This document shows positions 1 through 10,207 of a stretch of DNA of 64,000 nucleotides, in pieces (the first letter of the stretch is position 1; the number at the start of each line of letters is the position of its first letter). Both the position numbers and the translations under genes were made by a program. The notes below the pieces were generated by a model. That model was given only the letters and a program-made list of their open reading frames with translations, had not been told where the DNA came from and ran no database searches. This DNA comes from Arsenophonus sp052174475 (lineage in GTDB: Bacteria; Pseudomonadota; Gammaproteobacteria; Enterobacterales; Enterobacteriaceae), in the NCBI GenBank assembly GCA_052174475.1, contig JBQMRO010000005.1:1-64000 (forward strand), in the 5' to 3' direction.

Positions 1-512
1 GCTTAGCTAAAGTAAACGTAGATTTTTGCTAATCTGAAGAGCAGTTCTGATTTAAAAGTTGTAATTGCCTAATACTATCATAATCATTATGATAGTGCTT
101 CAGTATACCCACTTCTCTTTCCTAAACTAGTAGTTACTTTGCTATAAATAGGGTTGCGCAACGCGGATCTATAGTGATCCGAGACCAAAGATATAATCAC
201 TCTTTTTTTAGAATTCTGATTTACAGTATAATAATATAATTATAAATACACAGGTATCGTAATTTTTTGTATATAAACAAACTAGATAATTAAATAAATA
301 GTAAAGTAATTTACTTTCTATAACCTATATAGTATGATATATTAAAATAATTTTTTCTTAAAGTAATAAATTCAACTTAATTAAGTTATTTTTTAATAAT
401 AATATTCAACTGTTTTTTTAATATTATTTTAATAGCTAAACTCTTAAAAAGAATGATAGTAACACACTGAATCACGGAAACGAAGTATAGATAAAATCAT
501 CCAAGAATAAAC
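1..512. other. AT-rich stretch without a recognised gene
   Basis: I read both strands and recognise no coding remnant here. The only structure of note is a perfect 11-bp inverted repeat with a one-base centre at 74-96, and a short dyad near 164-181. In E. coli the slyB/slyA region lies beyond anmK, but I see nothing of it. Confidence 0.5.
74..96. repeat. Perfect inverted repeat
   Basis: ACTATCATAAT at 74-84 is followed by one base and its exact reverse complement at 86-96. No T-run follows, so it is not a classical intrinsic terminator. Its function is unknown. Confidence 0.6.
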
Positions 513-1620
513 ATGAAAAAAGGTCTATATAGGTCTGATATCAGGTGCTAGCCTCAATAATTTTGAGGTTGTTTAGCTGAGATTGATGATAAATGTTGTT
601 CAGTTAGATTTGATTTTTCTTCCTATATTTAACTAAATTTAAAATTTGAATTTTATCTATTATATCAAGGTCAAGCGGTAATTTTATCAACCATAGGTGA
701 TAATTGATTATCACCTAAGCTTGATATATGCTGAAGCGATCAATAACTTATTGAAGCAGCAATATTACTGGCTTACTGATAGTGCTGTAATAGGATGTTA
801 TGGATAAACTTCTTAGAGCTAACCTGCTACTACAACGGTCTTTTACTCTGCAAAATAGCGATAAAATAGAATTGTTGCGTTAACCAACGTTGCAATAGTA
901 GGAAATTTTCGTCATAGAGATATGACGAATGGTAGGGAAGGCGCACCTTTAGACCTGCTTTCATAACAAAGTAAATCAGTCATCTTGCTGAAGATTATTT
1001 CATTTTAAATATTGTATGGCATCGCTAATCTTAATACTTTTTTTTTAAAAATTAATAATTAAAAGTTATGGATACTAAGCTAGGAAATGTTCTGTTGGAT
1101 ATCTGGATCAATTAACATTTAAATAAACCTTATGATAATAAGGTGATTGAGCGTGTTCAGAGCAGGTTAATGAATCGCTTTTGATTGAAAAGCTTGTTAA
1201 ATCCCTATTTAAACGGCTAACGCTAAATAGGGCTAGTAGAGAATATTTTAATTCTATTTGGTTACAAATAGATCTGATATCGTACTTAAATGTATCAATA
1301 CAAGGATATGCAAGCACTTTAGAAAAATCAACCATCCATTCAATTTTTTAACAGGTTTTATTTTATAAGAAGGTAGATTGTTTATTGGTTTGCGGATGGT
1401 ATAGCTAAGATAGCTATCTTTTTGTAAATTAAATGAATTATTAATCAATACTGTAGTCCCATTAACAGATAAATGTGCTTTGAGCGGTAATAATATAAAA
1501 GCTTTGCCTTTTGCTTGATTACTTATTCCATTTTATCCGGTTTGCCAGACTATTTTACCCTCTGTTATTGGTGCTAATTCAGTAAGTACCATTAAGCACA
1601 GTTTATTCGGCTAATGCTGT
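513..1620 (+). pseudogene. anmK: anmK pseudogene (anhydro-N-acetylmuramic acid kinase)
   Basis: AnmK phosphorylates 1,6-anhydro-MurNAc during recycling of cell-wall muropeptides. Plus-strand fragments in shifting frames match the E. coli protein in order. GLISGASLNNFEVV matches the N-terminal GVMSGTSLDGVDVV. TNVAIVGNFRHRDM matches TGITVVGDFRRRDI. A later segment resembles the GPGNMLMDAWIW region, and near 1,460-1,610 ALSGNNIKALPFA matches GISGDDMEALAFAW. The span of about 1.1 kb equals the full gene of about 369 codons. Many stops and frameshifts interrupt it. It lies just upstream of pdxH as in E. coli, with mliC missing between them. The identification rests on remembered sequence; ends are approximate. 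Confidence 0.85.
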
Positions 1621-1648
1621 ATAACTTAATATTAATACAGAGGTAAAA

Positions 1649-2302
1649 ATGGCAGAAAAAATTCAATTGGATATTGCTAATTTAAGACGGGAATATACTC
1701 AAGGGGGGTTAAGACGTAAGGATTTAACTGATCAACCATTGGTTTTGTTTGAGCGTTGGTTAAAGCAAGCTTATGAAGTAAAATTATCTGATCCAACAGC
1801 TATGTGTGTTGCAACAGTAAATAGCGATGGACAGCCATATCAACGAATTGTATTACTAAAACATTATGATAAAAATGGACTGGTATTTTATACCAATCTA
1901 TCTAGTCGTAAGGCACAGCATATAGCTTACACCAATAAGGTAAGCTTACTATTTCCCTGGTATCAGCTAGGGCGTCAGGTCTCCTTTCTGGGTAAAGCAG
2001 AAAAACTCTCTGCACTTGAGATAATAACATATTTTTATAGTAGACCAAAAGATAGTCAAATAGCAGCTTGGGTTTCACAACAATCCGCGAAAATTTCAGC
2101 TAGAAGTCTATTAGAGACTAAATTTTCCGAATTAAAACAAAAATTTAAAAATTGTAAAATTCCATTGCCTAGTTTTTGGGGTGGATATCGTGTTAAATTT
2201 AACAGTGTTGAATTTTGGCAAGGTGGCACTAAACGTCTGCATGATCGATTTATGTATAAATGGAAACATGATCATTGGCAAATTGATCGTTTGGCACCAT
2301 AA
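1649..2302 (+). CDS. pdxH: Pyridoxamine/pyridoxine 5'-phosphate oxidase
   Basis: PdxH is an FMN enzyme that oxidises PNP or PMP to pyridoxal 5'-phosphate, the last step of vitamin B6 synthesis in the cytoplasm. The 217-residue product is colinear with the E. coli enzyme (218 aa). It keeps the conserved N-terminal LRREYTQGGLRR, the FMN/substrate core (PYQRIVLLKHYD, residues about 64-75) and the C-terminal RLHDRF with R196 and H198. An AGAGG ribosome-binding site precedes the ATG. It sits between the dead anmK and intact tyrS, as in E. coli. PLP made here would serve aspC and serC in this window. Confidence 0.97.
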   Translation: MAEKIQLDIANLRREYTQGGLRRKDLTDQPLVLFERWLKQAYEVKLSDPTAMCVATVNSDGQPYQRIVLLKHYDKNGLVFYTNLSSRKAQHIAYTNKVSLLFPWYQLGRQVSFLGKAEKLSALEIITYFYSRPKDSQIAAWVSQQSAKISARSLLETKFSELKQKFKNCKIPLPSFWGGYRVKFNSVEFWQGGTKRLHDRFMYKWKHDHWQIDRLAP

Positions 2303-2403
2303 ATAAAAAATGATTTTTAACTAGCACTTATTTGCTTTGCGTTTTTATTCTATTGTATTTTTATATTATATTTTGATATAATAAAATATTGATGGAGTCA
2401 TTG

Positions 2404-3678
2404 ATGTTTCGCAAGAATTTAATTGAGCAATTGCAAGAGCGGGGTTTAATAGCTCAGCTGACGGATGAAAAGGCATTAATAGAGAAATTATCCAAAGAAT
2501 CAGTGACACTCTATTGTGGATTTGATCCAACCGCTGATAGCTTGCACTTAGGGCATTTAGTTCCTTTGCTATGTTTAAAGCGTTTTCAACAGATGAAACA
2601 TCAACCGATAGCTTTAGTAGGTGGGGCGACAGGTTTAATTGGTGATCCCTTTTTTAAGGTTACTGAGCGTAAATTAAATACTAATAAAACGGTGCAACAA
2701 TGGGTAGAAAAAATTCGTCAACAGCTTTCGCTATTTCTTGATTTTGATTGTGGCAAAAATAGTGCAAAGGTAGTTAATAATTATGATTGGTTTTGTAAAA
2801 TGGATATCTTTACCTTCTTGCGCGATGTCGGCAAACATTTTTCAGTTAATAAAATGATCAGCAAAGAAGGGGTTAAACAACGTCTTGAGCGCAATGATAT
2901 TGGAATCTCTTTTACTGAGTTCTCCTATAATTTATTCCAATCTTATGATTTTGCTAACCTTTGTCATCAATATAATGTTGAATTACAGATAGGCGGCTCT
3001 GATCAATGGGGCAATATTATTTCAGGTATTGATCTCACTCGTCGTTTATATCGAAAACAAGTTTTCGGTTTGACGGTTCCGCTAATTACTAAATCTGATG
3101 GAACTAAATTTGGCAAGACGGAATCAGGGGTAGTTTGGTTAGATCCGCAAAAAACAAGTCCATATAAGTTTTATCAATTTTGGATTAATACTGCTGATGT
3201 GGATGTTTACCGTTTTCTTAAATTTTTTACTTTTATGCCAATTGAAGAAATTAACGCTTTGCAAGAAAAGGATAAAAATAGTGGTAAAGCGCCACTAGCA
3301 CAGTATGTCTTAGCAAAAAAAATAACTCAGTTAGTTCATGGCGATGAGGGCTTACAGATTGCTAAGCGGATAACAAAAAGCTTATTTTCCAATACAATTT
3401 TAGCCTTAACTGAAACAGATTTTGCTCAGTTAGCACAAGATGGTGTTCCGATGATTAAATTAAATTTAGGGGCAGATTTACAACAGGCACTAGTTGAATC
3501 AAAATTAGTTCCTTCTCGCAGCCAGGCTAGAAGGATCATAAATTTAAATGCGATCACGATTAATGGTGAAAAATGTGTTAACCCTGAATATATTTTTACT
3601 GCAGAAGATCGCTTATTTGATTGTTATTCTTTGATCAGGCGTGGTAAAAAACATTACTGTTTAATTAATTGGCAATAA
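2404..3678 (+). CDS. tyrS: Tyrosyl-tRNA synthetase
   Basis: TyrS charges tRNA-Tyr. I start it at the ATG at 2404, which gives 424 residues, the E. coli length. GGAG at 2394-2397 is correctly spaced for it. The frame is also open upstream from TTG 2389 and ATG 2392, but MFRKNLIEQLQERG aligns with the E. coli N-terminus. The class I HIGH motif is HLGH at residues 48-51, the KMSKS-type motif is KFGKT near residue 235, and an S4 RNA-binding domain lies at the C-terminus (SRSQARRIINLNAITING). It shows no lesions. It follows pdxH as in E. coli, and the next gene of that order, pdxY, is dead. Confidence 0.97.
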   Translation: MFRKNLIEQLQERGLIAQLTDEKALIEKLSKESVTLYCGFDPTADSLHLGHLVPLLCLKRFQQMKHQPIALVGGATGLIGDPFFKVTERKLNTNKTVQQWVEKIRQQLSLFLDFDCGKNSAKVVNNYDWFCKMDIFTFLRDVGKHFSVNKMISKEGVKQRLERNDIGISFTEFSYNLFQSYDFANLCHQYNVELQIGGSDQWGNIISGIDLTRRLYRKQVFGLTVPLITKSDGTKFGKTESGVVWLDPQKTSPYKFYQFWINTADVDVYRFLKFFTFMPIEEINALQEKDKNSGKAPLAQYVLAKKITQLVHGDEGLQIAKRITKSLFSNTILALTETDFAQLAQDGVPMIKLNLGADLQQALVESKLVPSRSQARRIINLNAITINGEKCVNPEYIFTAEDRLFDCYSLIRRGKKHYCLINWQ

Positions 3679-3847
3679 ATGAGTACGATAGAAGCGTAAA
3701 TTTAATCCCCATAAGGGAGATTTAGCTAACATAGCGAATAACTTATTGATGTTAATTAATATTAATTACAAAGATATTAATCTTTGTTTAGAAAAAAATA
3801 ATTTTTATCTTAAAAACATAATTTATATCAAAAATAAAATAAATAGT

Positions 3848-4707
3848 ATATAGTAGTGTTCTATCAATTCAGTCATTATATTGTTTTACATAACATCAGT
3901 AAAAATGCTGTAGTTTTTCCTATGCAACAAGTGAGAATTGATGTTTGGCTTCTAAATACGGTCTGATTTTCTAATCATATACAATACTACAATAAACAGG
4001 TATTGTTATAATATCTGAATATTTAATAGATATTGTTAATGAAATTCTAAGATTTATAACAAATATTGTAATGAAATTCTGATGAGTTATATTGGTTCTG
4101 TTAAACAAAAAAGCTATTGTTGATATTCTTAAATAAATAAAAATAAATAATATTTCTGCTTGATATTTCTTTAATTCGATCATGAGGGATCGAATTAAAA
4201 GGGTTGCATTTTTTGTCTGAGTGTAGTTAACATTTTTATGTTATGAAGATTTACCTATCTGTCATATAATGATGACTCTAATACTCTATTAGAGTAAAAT
4301 ATAAGTTAGAAAGATCGATAGTAATGTTGAATAAGCTCTATTAGTAATAGGTAAAAAATTGTATAAAAATATCAAATAGTTTTGATAAAACATATTATTA
4401 ATATAATAATATTGACTATTTTAAAATGTTATTAATAATTAAATCGTATAGTTAGCATATTAGTCAGTTGTTGACTGGTATCAGTAAACAATAACCAATA
4501 GAATTATTGATCTCTATTGCAGTTGTTTAATGTTTCCTAAATTATTAAATTGTAAATTACTACATAGTGAATTAAATAGTGTAGCGACAACGGTTTATGA
4601 AATAAACTTAAAGATAAAAGTCATGGCAATATGAATCAGAACTGATTTCTGAACAAGGAAAAATGAAAAATTCAATTTATTATTTTGAAGCGGCACAACT
4701 TAATTAA
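3848..4707 (+). pseudogene. pdxY: pdxY pseudogene (pyridoxal kinase 2)
   Basis: PdxY salvages pyridoxal by phosphorylation. Broken plus-strand frames match E. coli PdxY in order. VVFPMQQVRIDVWLLNTV followed by FSNHIQYY matches the N-terminal EFPMRRLGANVWPLNTV..FSNHTQYG. SIMRDRIKRVAFFV corresponds to DPVMGHPEKGCIVAPGV, and SVATTVYEINLK to HVTAAVYEIMVT. The frame ends NSIYYFEAAQLN then stop, against NPEHYFSATKL. The length of about 860 nt is almost exactly the full gene. Several stops and frameshifts make it non-functional. It lies directly downstream of tyrS as in E. coli. Confidence 0.88.
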
Positions 4708-4984
4708 CGATTTTATCGTAGGTCATTTCTCTTTAAGCTAAATAAAATCTAAAGAACAACAAACAAAGGTAATTTTTTAATAAATTTTTAGTTATTAACG
4801 TATATTGTAATCTTTTAGATTGGATAATTTATTCAGTAATATTTTAGTTATTAGTATTAACTAAGATTAATACTAACTACTGTAGCTCAATGATAGATAA
4901 TAAATAGATAAGTATTTATAATAGATAAAGTATTCACCGCTAATAAATTTATGCTTAATTGTTCCTTCTGGAATGATAGAGGTG

Positions 4985-5120
4985 TCTTTTGAATCATTCA
5001 GGTTTAAATTTAACTAGTTTTTCATAGACTCCAATAGAATTTTACTATCTGATACTTATTGTGGTATTTTCTAATTGTACAGCTAAACACATTGATGCAG
5101 AGAGATGTTAAGCTCTGATT
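4985..5120 (-). mobile_element. IS481-type element, 3'-end fragment
   Basis: The reverse complement of this stretch aligns with the 3' end of the IS481-type remnant at 43.2-44.2 kb, including the shared words TCTATGAAAAACTAGTTAAAT here and TTTATGAAAGATTAGTTCAAA there. Only the end of the transposase gene remains. It abuts the left end of an IS256-type remnant on the plus strand. Confidence 0.6.
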
Positions 5121-5121
5121 T

Positions 5122-6425
5122 ATACCTGTTTCTAATATATAGAGTTTTTAAGATGCTGGCATATCCTGCTGATTAATTTCATGAATGATGCCAACATCAT
5201 AAAGATAATATACCATGAAAAGTATATCACAGTATACAGGTATCCGCAAAACTAAATATTACCTGAGTTCCATTTTGTATGGAACTTATCCGTAACGATT
5301 ATTTACTACCGCTAACTATATAAACTCCTATTAACGATGTTGAAATTAAAGCTCCTAAGATCAGGAATCGAAGCGGCAACGGATACCTTTAATATCTTCT
5401 TACTGTCACCTTATCTGAATCGTGCAAAATCAGGGAAGAGTTATTACCCCCTACATGGCCTGATAGTTTTGTTAGGTATCTCTACTGATGATTTTAAGAA
5501 GTCTATTGGTGATTCTTAGTAAAAAGCACATGTTCTCTCTAGAATACTATCAGCAAACTGAAGCAGCGATAGCTTAAAGATCATATGTAATAGTGTCTGC
5601 ATGATTTAGTAATATGCACTATTTTTATTTCTTGGCTGATACCATATACTGGTATGGTAGGCAAGCTGATTTTTTGCTTACTAGTTAGTATTAACATCAC
5701 TACATAGACATATAAGGAGCTCATTTTACTCAAAGATGTCTATCAAGAGTTAGAAATGAACTATTAGCCGAACTTCTCAATAACCTACTAGTGGAGAGTT
5801 TAACTATATTTTCCAGGTTTGTTAATGGAAATGGTGTTATTGGTTTTTGTAATGCAATGGCAAGATATTTCAAGATATGAATTACCAGTGCTATATTGGT
5901 TTAGGTTTTGGATAAATAAAATAGCTAATTCGTTAACTATTCATTTCCTAAATGCATCTTAACGAAAGTTAAGGATGAGCTTTTTGGAGGTTTGGCTAAC
6001 AAAGAATACTGTGATATTGCTAACAAAGTTCTCGATGTTTATTAGCAAGATTTATAACGAAATTATCCCTTTCAGCGATGAAGAAGTTCAAGAAAGAGTG
6101 AAAATAATGGCTGATATTTTATGATTTTTCTCACTGTACTAAGAATCAATAAGAACGATGAATATAATTTAAATATCAGCTTTTGTGACAAGCGAACCCC
6201 TATGAAGCTAATAGGGGTGAAGTGACGTGCTTCTAGAAAACAACCATTTCAATGCTATTTAAGCTGCTTTCATCTGCTCAGAAAATCTGGAACCGGCTAA
6301 AGGGAATTTAACTTGCTGTGATTCTGGTGGTAAACAATATCTAATTAATAATAAAGAATAGATTTATAAAATATCAGAGTGTAACGTATCCTGAAGAAGA
6401 TGCTTATAATACTATATTGCTGATA
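5122..6425 (+). mobile_element. IS256-family element remnant, copy a
   Basis: This is a decayed transposase gene. The readable middle section, IEAATDTFNIFLLSPYLNRA followed by KSYYPLHGLIVLLGISTDDF, matches the IS256-family stretch that runs from IKVPKVRDRSGNG through FFNSSLLPPYLKRAKS to LYLKGISTGDF. The C-terminal NWNRL-type segment is near 6,285-6,300. Stops and frameshifts occur throughout. The left end resembles copies at 22.8, 29.9, 34.4 and 39.6 kb. The family assignment rests on the conserved transposase stretch; ends are approximate. Confidence 0.85.
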
Positions 6426-6692
6426 ACTCTATTAACGCTTAGCATATCGTTAATAACGGCAGCATTATATCTCTAATACAGAGATAGATACAACAAAACT
6501 ATCTAGTAAGAATTTTGATAAGCATTTTATTAATCACCATAAAATTAATAGTAACGCAAGGAAAGTTAATATTAATTTTAAGAATATCTATTTACAATCT
6601 GGTGATCTAGATGAAAAGATAAATATAATAAACTAATTTGTTAAATATATAATAATTTAACTGGTTAATAACATATCAGTTGATATGTTTAT
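6426..6692. other. Short stretch with an unidentified frame remnant
   Basis: Between the IS256-type copy and the end of dead lpxM there is an open plus-strand frame of about 50 codons (roughly 6,483-6,641), rich in Asn, Ile and Lys. I do not recognise it, and it may be chance in AT-rich DNA. Confidence 0.3.
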
Positions 6693-7661
6693 TAGTAACG
6701 GTCATTGTGGCAATAAGGCTCTATCTCACCGACTTTTTCACGTTTTTAATAATTTTAATATCCAGAGATATTTTGTCAGATAAGGTTTAACTAAATATTA
6801 CAACTATTCGTTTACTCACATAGCAATTATAGTAATTGCTTTATTGTGTAATATCTATTATTGGTTAATAGATAACGATATATAATTTATAAATTTTATA
6901 ATCATAAATTAGAAATAACAGCACAATTTCTGCCTGAGATACCTTCATCAAATACTTTACTGCTGGTAAAGTTGTTTTATAGGTTTCAAAAATATCAACA
7001 AACTCACTATGTTTTGTACTCTGATATTAATCAGGTAAACAAAATTCATAATAACCTTGCTTGACACTGGTATTAAAAATTTTGATACGTGCTTCATGAG
7101 AATGAAAATGACCACTAAAATAATAATTTTCTTTATTTCATAAAGAGTTGCCAAGCGGATATTTTGATGATGAAATATGACTTCAATTTTTTAGCTGCTA
7201 GCTGTTAAAAGCATGGGCAAAGAATATCATTTGCATAACCATATGAGATACCATAAAGATAATATTGTGGTATTGTGCTTTTAATCGTTTAATAATTTAA
7301 TATTATGCTAATGAGTTCGCTCTAAAATTTTATCTATACTGCATAAAATTAATTCAACTAATTTAATAAAAAATTTATGTACCACAGCAATACTTCATCA
7401 ATATATTTTCTCGTTACTGCTTCGTCAATTCAGGAAACAGTAGAGTAAATTAATTTTTATCCGTCTACGCGAATCTGTTGCTAATTTAGTAATTAGTTTA
7501 CCTATTTTTGTTAGCAATGGATCATGTAATTTAATGGACAAGTAAATGTAACCCTAATAGCAAAACATCAGCCTACACCACCGATATTTAGGATGTAAGC
7601 AAATGCGATTGAAAATAGGAATGTAACCAAGTTTACTATCTGTAGCCTCTTCTGTATTCAT
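6693..7661 (-). pseudogene. lpxM: lpxM (msbB) pseudogene, lipid A myristoyltransferase
   Basis: LpxM adds the last (sixth) acyl chain, myristate, to lipid A at the inner membrane. The minus strand reads MNTEEATDSKLGYIPIFNR at the start, against METKKNNSEYIPEFDKSF. It then shows SVKQGYYEFCLPD against SVRQGYWGYYLPD, HSEFVDIFETYKTTLPAV against HSEFVDFFATYKATLPAI, and WILKLLKT near the end, finishing GEIEPYCHNDRY then stop. The span is 323 codons, the E. coli length, but with many stops and frameshifts. It lies 137 bp downstream of mepM on the same strand, the E. coli yebA-msbB order. Confidence 0.92.
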
Positions 7662-7798
7662 TAATACAGTTAAATACAACATATAAAAAATCTAAAGCTG
7701 AGATATATAATAATATATAACCTTATAATTTACAAAAAAAATAATTATAAGAGTAAATCAAATGTTATTTGTTAATCTGTTAATTAACAAAAGCACTA

Positions 7799-9154
7799 TT
7801 AATTGCTTGTTAACTTTGATTTATTCTTTTTAACGGATGCTAAAAAAAGTTGACGATCTTTACCTTTTAGTCCGCCTGAATAAGGTAAATTAGCAGTTAA
7901 TGGATTAATTGCTCGATGATTAAACCATACCTCATAATGTAGATGAGAGCCAGTAGTACGTCCAGTGTTACCTGATAAGGCAATGCGTTCACCTTTTTTT
8001 ACTCTCTGACCTGGTTTAACTAATAATTTACGTAGATGCATATAACGAGTGCTATACTGACGACTATGGCGAATAGTAATAAAATTACCAGCTGCTCCAC
8101 TATATTTTGCCATAGTAACTTTACCATCACCAACCGCTAAGATAGGTGTTCCAACGGGCATAGAAAAATCTACTCCATGATGAGGAGTAGAACGCCCTGT
8201 TACTGGATTTATGCGACGTAAACTAAAAGGAGAAGAGATTCTAAAGGTTTTAGCTGTAGGGTAACGTAAGAAGCCTTGCTCTAATCCATTAGCTTCACTA
8301 TCATAGTAGTGACCATTTTCTGCTCGAAAAGCATAATAATTTTTACCATTAGTCACTAAGTGAACCCCCAACAAATGACTTTGTTCATTATGACCATCAA
8401 GTATTTCACGACTTAACAAGACCGAAAATTTATCGCCAGACTTTAATTTGCGCAAATCAATCTGCCATTGTAGTGCTTTAGACGCTGCACGTGCTTCATT
8501 ATATGTTAAGGTGGCATTAATCGCGCTAGAAGTAAAATTACCGTTTATTTTACCTTGAATAAACTTATCAGCCCATATACCTTGACGAATTTTTTTTTCT
8601 TCATTAAAAGTATTAGAGGTACTTTGACGGGTATAAACGCGCGTTTCACGCTGCGAAATAATCCATGTTAGTGTCTGTAATTCCCCATATTTATTCAATT
8701 TCCATCTTAACATTTGCCCTATTTGTAAATTACGTAAAGCTTGGTATTGATTAGATAGTGCTGCGACATCGCTTGCATCTAAACCGTACTGAGTTAAAAT
8801 ACTAGTAAAATTATCACCGCTTGAAATAACATGTTCATTGAGTGTATCAATGTTTTTTTCATTAGTTACCATTTCATGTAGTAACTGTTCGCTGCTATCA
8901 GAGATAGCATCATCAATATCTGAGTTATCTACTTGGCTGATATCAGTTTCATTTTTATCTTTACTACCGAGAACAAAATCCAATTTTATTGGCAATTCTT
9001 GAGAGATATTTTCATCTTTATTATCAGGTTGAATGATAATAGGCCGCCAAATGGCGACAGCTAATGTTGCTACGGTCAATGTGCCTAGCATTATTTTATG
9101 CGGTTTAGGAAGATTGCCATATACCTGAAAGATAGTCTTTGCCATCTGCTGCAC
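7799..9154 (-). CDS. mepM: Murein DD-endopeptidase MepM (YebA)
   Basis: MepM is a membrane-anchored periplasmic zinc peptidase that cuts D-Ala-mDAP cross-links so that new murein can be inserted. The 451-residue protein has an N-terminal membrane anchor (about residues 21-36), a LysM-like/OapA region (about 105-190) and a C-terminal peptidase M23 domain. The zinc motifs HHGVDF and HLHYEVW are present. The start is GTG at 9154, where MQQMAKTIFQVYGNLPKPH matches the E. coli N-terminus; an in-frame ATG lies 9 bases later. It is 14 bp downstream of znuA on the same strand, probably cotranscribed. The next gene, lpxM, is dead. The length is close to E. coli (440 aa). Confidence 0.96.
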   Translation of the reverse strand: MQQMAKTIFQVYGNLPKPHKIMLGTLTVATLAVAIWRPIIIQPDNKDENISQELPIKLDFVLGSKDKNETDISQVDNSDIDDAISDSSEQLLHEMVTNEKNIDTLNEHVISSGDNFTSILTQYGLDASDVAALSNQYQALRNLQIGQMLRWKLNKYGELQTLTWIISQRETRVYTRQSTSNTFNEEKKIRQGIWADKFIQGKINGNFTSSAINATLTYNEARAASKALQWQIDLRKLKSGDKFSVLLSREILDGHNEQSHLLGVHLVTNGKNYYAFRAENGHYYDSEANGLEQGFLRYPTAKTFRISSPFSLRRINPVTGRSTPHHGVDFSMPVGTPILAVGDGKVTMAKYSGAAGNFITIRHSRQYSTRYMHLRKLLVKPGQRVKKGERIALSGNTGRTTGSHLHYEVWFNHRAINPLTANLPYSGGLKGKDRQLFLASVKKNKSKLTSN

Positions 9155-9168
9155 GTATTAAATTCCTT

Positions 9169-10110
9169 CTAATTCTTATCCAGCAGGCAACTCTTAAATT
9201 GATTAGATAACGCTGTTAAAAATTCCACATAACTATCCTTACTTAATCTGATACCGCTCCCTAATGGATCTAATGTTTCCATCCGTACATTGGTACCTTT
9301 TATGACAGCTTTAATTACTGCTGGCTTGAATTGTGATTCAGCAAAAACGCAAACTGCTTTTTTCTGAGTCAACATTGTTCTTATTTGATATAGTCTTTTG
9401 GCGCCAGGTTGAATGATAGGATTAATAGTAAAATAACCTAATGAGGTTAAATGATAGCGTTTTTCAAAGTAAGCATAGGCATCATGAAAAACAAAATATC
9501 CTTTATCTCTATCCAAGAGTAATAACATCTTAGCAAGATTTTTATCTGTTTGCGTTAATTTCTCATCGAATTTACGAAGGTTTACGTCCAACTGTTTTTT
9601 ATATTTAGGATATAAAACGATTAATCGGTTGTAAATAATGTTAGCAATAATATGCGCAATGTCTGGTGACAACCAGATGTGCATATTATATTCACTATGT
9701 GAATTATACTCACCATAAGGATGGTCATAAGATTTTTTTTTATTTATTAATGTATTATTATTACTTAATTTTAATAAGTGTCCTTTTATAGTCAGATCTT
9801 CGGTTAACGTAATCCGTTTATTAGTAGGTAACTGTGCTAACGGTTTCTCTAAAAAAGTTTCTAAACTTAATCCAACCAAAATAAAAAAATCAGAAGTTTT
9901 TATTTTTTCTAAATCAGAAGGTTTTAAAGCATAATCATGGGGTGAAGCACCATGAGGTAATAATATATGCACATCAGTGATACCATTAGTAATAGCTGCG
10001 GCAATAAAACCTAACGGACGGATTGAAGTAACTACGTCAGCATGGATAGTAGGTAAGAAACTGAGTAACAGTCCAGCAAAAATATATTTTTTTTTCATAA
10101 CTTTAAACAT
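9169..10110 (-). CDS. znuA: Zinc ABC transporter periplasmic binding protein
   Basis: ZnuA captures Zn2+ in the periplasm and delivers it to ZnuB. The product has 313 residues. A Sec signal peptide ends near residue 24 (PTIHA before DVV). Metal-ligand segments are present: HGASPHDYALKPSD, MHIWLSPD and VFHDAYAYFEKRY. The His/Asp-rich loop that is long in E. coli is shortened here to a few histidines (DHPYGEYNSHSEYNMH), with Asn and Lys filling the rest. The gene is divergent from znuC across 97 bp and is followed closely by mepM. A degenerate dyad in the divergent region could be a Zur operator. Confidence 0.95.
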   Translation of the reverse strand: MFKVMKKKYIFAGLLLSFLPTIHADVVTSIRPLGFIAAAITNGITDVHILLPHGASPHDYALKPSDLEKIKTSDFFILVGLSLETFLEKPLAQLPTNKRITLTEDLTIKGHLLKLSNNNTLINKKKSYDHPYGEYNSHSEYNMHIWLSPDIAHIIANIIYNRLIVLYPKYKKQLDVNLRKFDEKLTQTDKNLAKMLLLLDRDKGYFVFHDAYAYFEKRYHLTSLGYFTINPIIQPGAKRLYQIRTMLTQKKAVCVFAESQFKPAVIKAVIKGTNVRMETLDPLGSGIRLSKDSYVEFLTALSNQFKSCLLDKN

Positions 10111-10161
10111 TTTTTATTTTGTATATGTTAAAAGAATAGTTTCTATATTACTAATATTAGT

Positions 10162-10180
10162 AATATTACATTATAATATT
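10162..10180. promoter_or_regulatory. Possible Zur operator between znuA and znuC
   Basis: AATATTACATTATAATATT is a 19-bp imperfect palindrome, with one mismatched pair besides the centre, in the znuA/znuC divergent promoter region. That is where enterobacterial Zur binds a similar AT-rich dyad. In such AT-rich DNA a dyad may arise by chance, so this is a tentative call. Confidence 0.35.
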
Positions 10181-10207
10181 TTAATCATTTTGCCAGAATT
10201 ATTTACT

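Noticed and set aside
1108..1448. Minus-strand frames of 64-75 codons upstream of pdxH
   Set aside because: They are shadows of the plus-strand anmK pseudogene, whose broken frames match AnmK in order across the same bases.
9977..10207. N-terminal extension of znuC to 331 residues
   Set aside because: The extension runs through the znuA start and the divergent promoter and has no homology; the ATG at 10208 fits the family.
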